DNA of 64,000 nucleotides from Bimuria novae-zelandiae CBS 107.79 (Eukaryota > Ascomycota > Dothideomycetes > Pleosporales > Didymosphaeriaceae): assembly GCA_010015655.1 (NCBI GenBank), contig ML976749.1:193993-257992 (forward strand). The letters are read 5' to 3'. The notes beneath the pieces are model-generated. The model was not told the DNA's origin. It did not search any database and saw only the letters and a list, made by a program, of their open reading frames with translations. The position numbers and the translations under genes were made by a program. Below, one piece after another: positions 54,556 through 64,000 of the stretch; position 1 is the stretch's first letter, and each line of letters starts with the position of its first letter.

Positions 54556-56813
54556 ATGCAAGAGAGGATGGAACCGAAGGTAAGCACTAAACCTCCTGCG
54601 CGGTTGCTGATATTGACGCGCGGCAGCCAGAGGTTGCAGATGCGACGGGGCTGTTGTCGTACAAACCGCGGCCCGCGTTAGCGACACCAGGATATCGTAA
54701 GACGCCCCCAAAAGGAACAATAATATTTCAGCTAACACCGTCCCTCAGATCTTCGGTCAATGAAAGACTTGATCAGTAAGTCGTCTTTGATGGCGTAGGT
54801 CGTTCGCGTGTACTAACAATGTCTGCTGAGGCCATAAACAGCTATGAAATTGATCTTAACCCGGAATATCAACGAGACATCGTATGGACGGCTGACCGCA
54901 TGTCAGAGTTAATTAATTCTCTCATGGAGAACTTTTACATTCCCCCAATCATTTTCAACAGGAAACCGGACGGAGGTTCGAAATTCAAGCTTGTCTGTAT
55001 AGATGGCAAGCAAAGGCTGTCGTCAGTCAGTAATTTCGTCAAAGGGATTATCCCCTGTTCGGATTACCGTGGAGAGAAATGGTGGTTCTGCGACTCCTCG
55101 CAGAAGGGCAAGAAGAATGTCCTTTCGCCCGATGCGCAGAAAGCTTTTCTTGAAAATGACTTTGTTACGTTTGAATACACAAACCTCAGCCGGATGCAAG
55201 AGGAGGATATGTTTGGGAGGGTGCAAATGGGGGTGCCATTGTCCGCAGCTGAGAAACTGCGAGCCCAGAGTGGCCCGTGGCAGGAGCTGGCTAAAATGTT
55301 CGTCACCGATTTCCCGATCATCTATGCACTCTTGAAAGACCCGATGCGAGGTAAAGACTTTCAACACACACTCTCATGTTTCAGCCAGATCATGGAAGTG
55401 AAATCTCCATCGGGCGCGAAAGGGAATCCGGCCTTTAAGATGGGGCACAATAATATTCCCAAGCTCCTAAAGAAGACTGATTCGGTCGACGACGACATCA
55501 AATCGCACCTCGCTGGGGTGTGGAGAAGGTTCCAGGACATCATTGAGCTAGATTCGAACACATTTACAAACGCCGACAAATACCTCAATGGTGTGCAGAC
55601 CTTTGCGCCTGTGGAAATGGCTGCGGTTACGGTGCTCATCTCAGTCTACTTTGATGAGGGCCGCAGCGATCAAACTTTGCTCGAGGACGTTCGGATGCTG
55701 CGAAGGTCTCTGCGCGAGAACTTTCCTGATCTGCGTATGAACGAGAAAGTGTGGAAAGAAATCTGGAACTTCATCGACAACCTGCACAAATTCCGAGAGG
55801 CAACTGATGGGAATACTGTGGATGAAAGCGTACCTCCCAATGTACCCGAAGTGCGCCCCACGCTCCCGCCAGCTGGTGCTGGTGCTGGTGCTAAGAAAGG
55901 AAGGCATGCCCCGAAGACCAAACGACCAAGTCAGTCTGAACCTAAAGTGCCTGAGGTGAAGGCGACTGAGTCCCGCCCTCGCAAGCGTCAACGCACAGGA
56001 TCACCGCCGTCGAACTCGCAGGAAATGCCGCTTCGGACTACCTCTTCAGTCAACCCACAACAACACCATACCAGAAGAGACTACCTCAACCCTGTCAGCG
56101 ACGAAGAAATATCATCTCCGCATGTATCACGTGCGAAAGCAGCCCCAACCTCTCTTTGTAGGGCAGTACGGGAACGACCAGCACTATCGTCGCACACGGC
56201 AAACCCAGCAACGTCAAATTTGCCTCCGAGACCAGCTTCCACGCCACCATCGAACACGGTGAATTCAGGAACGCCAACCCTGCCTCCGAAGCCAGCCTTC
56301 ACGCCATTAGAAGCACGTCCAAGCGGCGGATCGGAGCATAACAGCTATCGTGTTCCGGTAGCGCCTATGGGTCTGGATTCGAACGCAGGGAGGAGTCGCA
56401 GTATAGGCGGAGGCACGGTCCTACCATACACACCTGCGTCCATTGTAGCCTCTCCAGTGGTTGAAAAAGCACCTTCATATTTCAGGGAAACTCTGCGGTC
56501 AATCGACTCCCCAAGTGCACCACAAGTTTATAGGCCACCTCCATTGCAGCCACAGAAGCCAGCTTCCGTTCTGTCTTCGACAACTGCTATGCAACCGCCA
56601 TCCCGACCCGCACAGTCGGCACCAACGTCTCCATTGAAACCACAATTGCAAGCTCTGCCAGGTCCGACGACGAACTCTCAAGCGGACTCTAGGCGCAAAG
56701 GGGCTTCACTACCTCAATTCAACAATGTCATCGACTTGACCGAGGATGAAACCGAAGAGAAGCGCGTTTATCTCTTGTCCGCGTTCCAAAGAACCAGGAA
56801 CTTCCACGGCTGA
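54556..56813 (+). CDS. DUF262 (ParB-like/GmrS-type) protein with disordered tail
   Basis: Preferred model has three exons (54556-54579, 54627-54775, 54842-56813), introns 47 and 66 bp, 714 residues. Exon 2 stays open from PEVADATGLLSYKPRP to SSVNERLD and joins YEIDLNPEYQRDIVWTADRM in phase; a TACTAAC branch site is at 54811-54817. A shorter model starts at the ATG at 54819. The DUF262 core shows NPEYQRD..W (near residue 65), PPIIF, CIDGKQRLSSV (DGQQR-type motif) and FGRVQMGVPLSAAEKLRA. From about 400 on it is Pro/Ser/Thr-rich. Near the end VIDLTEDETEE matches a SUMO-interacting motif. In bacteria the domain is the GTP/NTP-driven half of GmrSD-type restriction enzymes; in fungi the role is unknown. 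Confidence 0.85.
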
Positions 56814-57383
56814 GCGCCGCTGCTACGACCTCTGCATTGCCATATCCTAGCCCTGTGTCGGCATCGTAACAGGCACAGACTCCGGCACCCGCTCCGGTAC
56901 CCAGCGAAAGTACTGCGCAGCTGAGGAAGAGGCTCGACGGGGCCTGGAGCAGAATTCGGGAAAATCATTTGGGGAAATAGTGCTGTCCGACTAGGTTGCG
57001 GAGATTTACAAGAAGCTCGGCGAGCGTATTTATATGGAGCCGGTTTTACCATGTAGCGTTATAGCGGGTGCTTGCGATAGCTGGACTTCGGGCGGCAATG
57101 CTCAGGACCTGTGTGAGGTTGTCACGGAAAAGGCGCATTATCATTATCATTATCATATACATCAATTGTGTATATTGAACAACGTATATATAGATGATCT
57201 GGCTCGTTATGAGATTGTTCTTCTCGCATTTATGCAATTCCGTCAAACAACCGAACATTTCACCCAATCTTCCTGCTCCGCGTGGGATTTTCACGTAGGA
57301 GGGACCAGTCCTACTCAAAGCGATTAGCAATTATATAACCATAACCGACCCGCCTGGCACCCATGCATATATACTTCCACATC
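56814..57383. other. intergenic between convergent genes
   Basis: A short TCATTA microsatellite at 57136-57156; no gene supported. Confidence 0.55.
57136..57156. repeat. (TCATTA)n microsatellite
   Basis: About three and a half copies of the hexamer. Confidence 0.8.
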
Positions 57384-58496
57384 CTAATACCCATGCTTGC
57401 CCAACTGCTCGTCTGTCCACTCCCAAAGACGCTTCGCCAAGCCCATATCCTGCCCATATTTGGACCCCTTCGTCATAACACCCACCGGCCGATAAAACTC
57501 TCCGTTTTCAATCCTCTCCTTCTCCACCGTCGCAGCCCACGTCTGCGTCAACGCGCCACCCCTCGTATCCTTAAAATGCCCCGGCAACACCCTCCCAATC
57601 TGTTTGTAAAACCACAATCCAACCTTCATAACCGCACTGGACACAAAAGCGTCGTACAGATCCGTGATGATAACGCCCGGGTGCACAGAGACGGACGTGA
57701 TCTGCGGATACCGCTGCGCCAGCTCGCGTGAGAAGAGGATGTTCGCGAGTTTCGACTGCCCGTAGCGCCGCCACGTGTACTGCTTCTCCAGCGCCGCTTG
57801 GTCGAAGACGATACCGCCTTTCGGCGCGGCTAGCATGCCCAAGCTCGACACGTTGACGATGCGGACGTCTGCACCGAGCTGGGCCGCTGTATGGAGGAGT
57901 ACGGGCAGCAGCAGCTTGGTGAGAAGCGCGTGCCCGACATGGTTTGTGCCGAATTGGATCTCGTAGCCCTCTTTTGTGAGGGAGTACGGCGTCATCATGA
58001 TGCCCGCATTGTTGATGAGGATATCGAGGCGTTGCTCGCGCACTTTGAAGGCCGAGGCTGCGGACGCGATGGACGCGAAGGATGTTAGGTCGAGCGGGAG
58101 GTGTTCGATTGCGGCGGAGGGGTAGGCGCGCTGGAGGGAGGCGATGGCGGAGGCAGCTTTCGAGGCGGTGCGCGCGGCGAGGTAGATACGCGCGGGGGAG
58201 TGCGCGGCTAGGTTGGCGATGGTTTGCTTGCCTAGGCCAACATTTCCTGTTGTGTGTCAGACATTTCTATTCCTTTCTTAGAAGTGTGCTGTGCGTAGCT
58301 TCTCACCTCCAGTAACAAGTATGACCTTGCCCTCTAAGCTTGGGATATCCGTCGCGGGGTCGAAGTGCGATTTCCTGAATATTGCTCTGAAGTCCAGGTC
58401 TGGGAAGATGAGGTGCGGACCAAGGGTGATCGCTATAGTTGCTATCTCCACAAGGCCAGAAAAGATGCTGTATAGCATCGAAATTGGGGTGGCCAT
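57384..58496 (-). CDS. short-chain dehydrogenase/reductase (retinol-dehydrogenase-like)
   Basis: Two exons (58307-58496, 57384-58246), 60-bp intron, 350 residues. The N-terminal hydrophobic segment LYSIFSGLVEIATIAITLG suggests membrane attachment. The classical SDR set is complete: GKVILVTGG joined to NVGLGKQ (TGxxxGxG), DILINNAG at about 145, NVSSLG (catalytic Ser) and YGQSK (YxxxK). VSVHPGVIITDL follows. The closest architecture is the RDH/WW-oxidoreductase-like branch of fungal SDRs, NADP(H)-dependent on lipophilic alcohols or ketones; the substrate cannot be told. The intron splits the cofactor-binding glycine motif. Convergent with the DUF262 gene. Confidence 0.93.
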
Positions 58497-61400
58497 CGTA
58501 ATGTGGTTCTATGATGGAGCTAGGTTTTGGTACGAGTAGGTCGCTCGTGTCATGACGAAAGCCGAGGCATATTGCGTTGAGAAGAGGGATGCGGAGCATC
58601 CCCCGGTAGCCGCGCAATCGAGCTCGGGAGCTTGGAGTAGAACATCGTCAGGCCGGACGGAGGACGAGAGGAACGTTGCAAGCTGTTCGAGATGGTTGAT
58701 GATGGTTCTTGTGACACTGCGGAGGTCGCTTACGCGCCTCAGTGGCACAGCTAGGGAGCGACCGGATGTGGGACACATCACTGACCTCACTACGTAAGAT
58801 CCATCGTACATGAATTATCCAAGCAAACGATTTCTTTTACTCCACGGCGAGAACTAAGAATATTCTGTGCTTCTTCGTCTTTGACGTCCTATAGAAAAGT
58901 ATTTTTTAATACAAAATGACACGGTGGCTAGATCAGACAACAATTCCAACTTTCCTCACCTCGAAGTCCATCAAAACGCTGTAATGGAAGCCATTGATCA
59001 GCATTGGTGGCTTTGGTTTATTTCCAAGAAGCCCTGACTTCCTGCTTTTACTTCATGGTATAGTATACCCTTCCATGTCATCGAAAGACAGATTCTCACG
59101 GTGAACAAAGCGGATCAGTCTCCCTCCCTAAAACGAACCAATGCATTGCTCAACGTAGACCGAGGGCTCTTTGCTGTCAATTCAGACTGTTATGAGGGAG
59201 TTTTTCACGGTAATGGCCCACAGTTGTTGCTCGATTGCGGATTGAAGAAGCGGACGTGTTGTCTCGAATTTTGAGTAGTTGCAACGCACATGGCATTGCT
59301 TTACTTTCTCACAGTCGTTATCCTCGCAAATTCCCTAATATAACAGTTCTATGCATCTTCTGTAGCAATGAGGGTTAACTTAGATGGTTTCACAGGAGCC
59401 ATTGAGCTACTTAGATAGCCGCCGCTGCATTCTTATATCGGGGAAGCTTCGTTACCCCAAGAGATTATGTAGGTATGTCATCACACGTCCAGTTCTTAAG
59501 CTTACAGATGTCTTATGCTAAAGTGCCATGCAGTGAGCTGAACGCTGCCTAAGCCGCACTGTTGTCGCTGCAACAGGTCAGGCCTTCCTCACACATACGC
59601 ATCTAATAAGGCAAGTGGCAAGTCCCATGTGTCTTCGAGGAACTTCCACTCGTTTTTTATGTTTAAATGTTTCTTTCCGCGCGAAGTTCCGCGTAGCACA
59701 TTAAGTCAGTGGTTGTTTCCGAGTACATATTTGGCTCTATACTCTACTATGGCTTCCAGAGCTCAGGCGTTATAGTGAAATGCACATCAAGCCAACAGGC
59801 CACAGTCTAGAGCTACGGCTACTGCTATCGAATTACCCCGGCAATCAAACAATCTAGCTACAGCCTTCGCGCATGTGCGCGGCCAGTCACGAAGGTTGTA
59901 AATACGGTAGAACCCCCCACACTCAGGTTGACGTCAGCCCAAGACTTGCCTTGCCTTGAAGTTGAGTTCGTTGTATTCCATGGTCCATGAGCTAATGCAT
60001 AGCTACACGTGAGTTTGAGCATGCAAGTCAGGAAGGTAAGCCAACATTTGTATCCGTGTTTCACGTCTCTAGTCCCCTAAGACGATCTGGTGACGTGTAC
60101 CAACTCCTCAGAACGAACAGTTGTGAAGAAGCAATTGAGGTGCACATTCGAGGTAGTCGATCAACTTGTCGTGATTCGCTCGATCACATTTTGCCTTTCC
60201 TTTCGCCATGCAAAACTGAAGCTGCAATCACAGCTGAGCCTACATATTTCCCAACCCAGACATGTCAGGATCTCGCTGCCTTAACGAGATTGAGGTCATG
60301 GCTTTGCGCGAATGCCATACAGCACGAACCCGAACCCGAGCCCGGATCCCGCTGAGCAAGGGTGGAACGGCCCGAAGCCAAGCGTTATACCGTCAATGTT
60401 ACTATGTACATGTCTGCCACTCTAGCAGCAGGATGAGTATCACTGACCTCAGAGTTTGAGATGTCGGAAAGCTGCTTGCGACAACAAGCTGGGAAGGGAC
60501 CTGCATGACGTTGGGATGACGATCCAACTATTATCCCACCTGTAGGATGAAGAGCGCTTGTGTCGAACCGGGTCTTTGGGCAAACGAGCTGACAGCTGCA
60601 AGGGATGTGAGGAACAGACATTAGCGCGAGTGGAGATCCGTCGCTTTGATTACATAGTTTGACGTGGGAGATCTTCGGGGTCGAGCGACCCATGGCTGGA
60701 TTTCAAATAAATGGTAAACACACATCGGCGTGTACTGCGCAAGCCCGTTACAGAGAGTTTTAGGTCGGCCGTTGAGCGGTGAACGTTGAGAAGCGCCGTA
60801 ACTTTGCTTCCGGCTAAGTGTTCCATTTCTAGAACTTCTAGAATAACCAGCCGCTGAGTCGAAATCGCATCCTTCAATGTTGGCACGATCCGGTATCCGA
60901 CGCTAACAATTGGTACGCGAACCCAAGCACCCATGTCAATCCGTGATGTCCCTTGCATGGTACTTCCCGAAACGTCGACATGCATGATAGCTGCGTGTGC
61001 TTCGTCTGAGCCTGCTTGAGCTTTTGACGGAGTTCACTTTGCAAGGGATTGCGTGTCAGCTCATCGTATTTTACGTGGGATGCCAGGAAATTCGCACTTG
61101 AACAGGAAGCATGCTGTTCACCGCTAGGTAGAGGTCCTAGACCTGACGTAAGCCTAGACATGGAAGTCTATTCTGACAGGATCGATAGGTTTTGCCAGGT
61201 GCGTGTTATCGGATCTTTGCTAAGATGATAACACGTGAGCGCCAGCATGTTTCCGAACTCGTGATCGGAAATTATCAGTATCTACATATAAACATGTCCC
61301 ACATGCAGCATTAACAAGTATCTACTTGGGAATGGTGTCATTTGCATCTGACGATTGAAGCGTGACGAATAACCTCAGGCACCATGCCGACGGAAAATTT

Positions 61401-63548
61401 GACGCCTTCGGAAATCCGCGGATTGATTGTATACCTATTTGAGCGTGTTGCTGCAAATAGCCAGCGCACGTGCGCTTGCGGCAAAATAGAAGGTGTCTGT
61501 GTAACAAGCCAACCAGGAGCGCGAAGGATGACTTGCTTGACTAGGGAGCGGATCCGATCGCGCGGATACGGGTTATCAGCGAAGTTAAGCCATGATCGAA
61601 ACGTGCTTCCCCATACGGTCAGCACCGGGGCTTTCTCGTATGAGGTAATGACTCCGTATCTAGAAGCGCACTTCCTCTGCAAATTGTGTCTCGAACCTAA
61701 TTATAGTACCTCATGTACTCCGGCATTCAATCATGGATGGATGATACTAGACCATGAGTAAGTGTACACGTACAACTTTGACATCAACTTTGCAAAGTCC
61801 TAGTCGCAGTCCCACCTGTTGTAAGGCCGCGGCTCGAATTTGAACTTGGCAGATCGAGCTCCACACGAGGGACAACGTACGCTAGCCCAAAGGGATTTAA
61901 TTCATCAGGAACGAGTCAACATCGACGAGGATCTCGGATCCAGAAATCAGAACCTCGATGTGGGGACAGTCGAGCACAATCCCGCAACCTTTCCACAACA
62001 CCTTCCAGCTGGAGTAGAAATCTTATCTGGATGGCGAAGCCTGCTCTAGCGTGCTCCTATGCCTGAACTCTATCTTTGATCATTTGCTACGGTCTTTTTG
62101 TGGAACTCTAGCCCAAGAAATTATTCCCACTAGCAGCCCACCAAGCCTTTCCGAACACTTTCCCCGATCACGGGCGAACGATACGAACTGCCGGATGGCG
62201 ACCCCAGACAACACAACGTCGTCAAGGCCCAGTCAAACGGTTACCGGGAACTGGGCTTTGGTTTGGCGCGACAGCGTTCCGAATTAATTTGAGGGGATCT
62301 TAATTGAACCCATTAAGGTTTCGCGGACTACGAACGGGGGTTCACAGCTCGCTTGCTGACGGAAATTGAATTCGCAACAAGACACTGACTCTGTAGGGTA
62401 GGGGATCCATAGCTCTCACGACGAAAGTCTGGCCGTGTGCTGGCTCGCAAACTGCCGAGGTCATAGACTTCGTGCCTCCGAGGTAACAGCCCTGATCAGA
62501 TGCGCAACGCCTAGAGGTGTAGAAAGGGTCGTTCTCGGCACATGAATCTTCCACTCTGATGTCAATCCTGGTTGAAGGATTACCCACTTGCTCTTCATCC
62601 GGCATGCTTCACGAGATTCGGGCGACATTCTTGCGCATCTGCCCCACATATCCACCAATCCCGAATCAGCAATACCGCCGCGTTGCATCCATCCCACTTC
62701 AAGTCATCTCACGCACCGCTCCACTTATTGATGCGACCTAGACTGAACCACACTGATGCTGAAGTTCTTCATGAAATGCACATAGATGACGACGACTGTG
62801 AAGCCGAAAGGTTGTTGTGTGGGGAAAGCCTCCTGTAATTCTCAAGCGAGATAGCTGGCGCCTGTCAAATGCCCTCGGTACCGGCAGGCCTCGGAGCTAA
62901 GATCTGAGGATCAAAGGCCGCTTCCAGCTCCGAAACAGCGCGGGTGTCATGTGCGCTACCGCCGGAACTCTCTCCGATGGGCGTGGTGGAGACACTCAAC
63001 AATGGTCTGGGGAATTGTCGCAGATGACTCGTCCGTACCAGTAATTCTTTACGCCACCACTACGATGTCGAATTCAAGTATAGTACAAGCGTAGGCGTAG
63101 CTCAAAGCTTGCTCGCTGTCAGGCTCCATCGCCTCAAACGTATCCTACTAGTACATACAATCCCAGGAATGCAAGCCTGTCGCAATGCCATGCGCAAACA
63201 AGCGGCGTAGAATCCGGGGAGAAATTACGAGGGCCCTGTAAAATGCCACTCGTTGCGGAAATCGAGACATTGATCCGGACAATGCCAAAGTCGTAACTGC
63301 ACACATGTGCATGCGCATCCTTCCAGAAATGCTGCAGACTTTCGTCCAATTCCGTGTCTCATCCTTGCTCCGTAGAAACCTAATCAGAAATTACGTATAG
63401 AACCTGAAAACCAACCCCGAATGAAATGTGAAAGCAAGTTGAACAGCGAATGCGGAAAATTGTCGCCGAAGCGTTCTAGCGAGACCGAAATCTAGAGGTT
63501 GGCTGGTCCTGATAATCGATGTGTTGCCTTGTTATGCGGTCTTCCCGA
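58497..63548. other. 5-kb gene-poor region
   Basis: Normal base composition, no RIP signature, no TIR or LTR seen, and no frame with a recognised domain on either strand. The longest candidate is 61384-61761 plus (125 codons, Cys-containing) with no motif, splice partner or signal peptide. Either diverged non-coding sequence or genes too interrupted to read by eye. Confidence 0.45.
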
Positions 63549-63995
63549 TTAGAAGTGCTGTAGTCCGTGGTGGGCGTATGTCGTCGGTGGAGCGCCTTCT
63601 TCTTGCACTTGGCTCAACTGTCCTGGTTCGGGATACCACTGCCCACCGATCGGGCGGCTTTGTAGAGGCCCTTCATGTCCTGAGTTTTGACCTGCAGCGT
63701 ACGTATTCCAGGGTGGAGGATAGTGATAGGGATTGCCGGTCACAATCGGCGCCGAAAGAGGTGCCGAAGTGTGCGGTCCGAGTGTGGTCGAGTGTATAGC
63801 GGCTGAGCTTGTGTCAATGGTAGTGGGATATTGATAAGGAGCTGTTCGTCTATATTCGTGTGGTTGAATCCCGAGAGATTGGTTCTGGAACTGTTGGGGT
63901 AGTCCTTCGATGTTTCCATAAGACATGGATCGACTTGGCGGCTGGAAGTTTTGTGCCCCCCAGTTCTGATTATCTTGATGGCTACCGTAGGACAT
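63549..63995 (-). CDS. Gln/Pro/Tyr/Ser-rich low-complexity protein, possibly partial
   Basis: A 148-codon frame starting MSYGSHQDNQNWGAQNFQPP five bases from the window edge and ending THYAHHGLQHF-like sequence (TTYAHHGLQHF) at 63549. Composition is dominated by Gln, Pro, Ser, Tyr and Thr; the second half has YHYPPPWNTYAAGQ and GGQWYPEPGQ. No domain is visible. Similar low-complexity stretches flank DNA-binding domains in fungal transcription factors, so this may be one end of a longer, spliced gene that continues outside the window or was truncated. The frame is clean but evidence for expression is nil. Confidence 0.45.
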   Translation of the reverse strand: MSYGSHQDNQNWGAQNFQPPSRSMSYGNIEGLPQQFQNQSLGIQPHEYRRTAPYQYPTTIDTSSAAIHSTTLGPHTSAPLSAPIVTGNPYHYPPPWNTYAAGQNSGHEGPLQSRPIGGQWYPEPGQLSQVQEEGAPPTTYAHHGLQHF

Positions 63996-64000
63996 TGTCG

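Noticed and set aside
54502..54738. Minus-strand frame before the DUF262 gene
   Set aside because: Antisense to the proposed 5' exons, no motif.
61384..61761. 125-codon frame with several cysteines
   Set aside because: No conserved motif; composition and codon use do not stand out from surrounding sequence.
1..64000. CRISPR arrays, bacterial operons or prophage
   Set aside because: None seen; introns, RIP and gene families are those of a filamentous ascomycete, so such systems are not expected.

Overview
This window is from the nuclear genome of a filamentous ascomycete (Pezizomycotina, most likely Dothideomycetes). The genes have one to four short introns, mostly 44-75 bp, with GT..AG ends and CTAAC/CTGAC-like branch sites. 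The gene set is typically fungal: exomer Chs5, Rmt2, Ric1-Rgp1 partner, HET-domain protein, PTH11/SAT4-type rhodopsin-domain protein, fibroin-3-related protein, and a plectasin-type defensin. A transposon block has been made extremely AT-rich in the way RIP (repeat-induced point mutation) does. The class-level placement is inference from gene content and style.

Layout. 1-1260 is non-coding with a small microsatellite. 1260-10740 is a RIP-degraded transposon nest. It holds a Ty1/Copia carcass interrupted by a later, un-mutated 255-bp solo LTR, followed by a Fot1/pogo-type DNA transposon that carries a second pogo-type element inside it. 11.3-15.3 kb has an NmrA-like oxidoreductase, Rmt2 and a GH27 alpha-galactosidase. 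16.3-20 kb has a frameshifted F-box gene, CHS5 and a dead aldo-keto reductase. 20.7-24.5 kb has V-ATPase subunit E, a NIPA-like membrane protein and a small cupin. 25-27.2 kb is a HET-domain gene, followed by a tRNA-Arg(ACG) whose T-loop is interrupted. 29-39 kb has the fibroin-3-like protein, a secreted FAD oxidase, the rhodopsin-domain protein and Rgp1. 39.6-43.3 kb is a decay zone: a coiled-coil gene with one nonsense codon, a GPI-anchored-protein tail, and an intron-bearing SDHA pseudogene with one stop and two 1-bp deletions. 44.1-45.7 kb holds three small secreted cysteine-rich peptide loci on one strand, including the defensin. 46.6-58.5 kb has a tetraspanin, an ICMT-family methyltransferase, a PMP20-type peroxiredoxin, an NTF2-like protein, a roadblock light chain, Ipi1, a DUF262 protein and an SDR. 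58.5-63.5 kb shows no recognisable gene. A Q/P/Y-rich reading frame lies at the right edge.

How it fits together. Several housekeeping genes serve membrane traffic and compartment function (Chs5/exomer, Rgp1, V-ATPase, roadblock dynein light chain, peroxisomal PMP20), but they are dispersed and form no operon-like or biosynthetic cluster. Interleaved with them is an unusual number of broken genes. The most interesting coding locus is the two-exon defensin, whose last four cysteines lie in a 27-codon second exon that a plain ORF reading misses.
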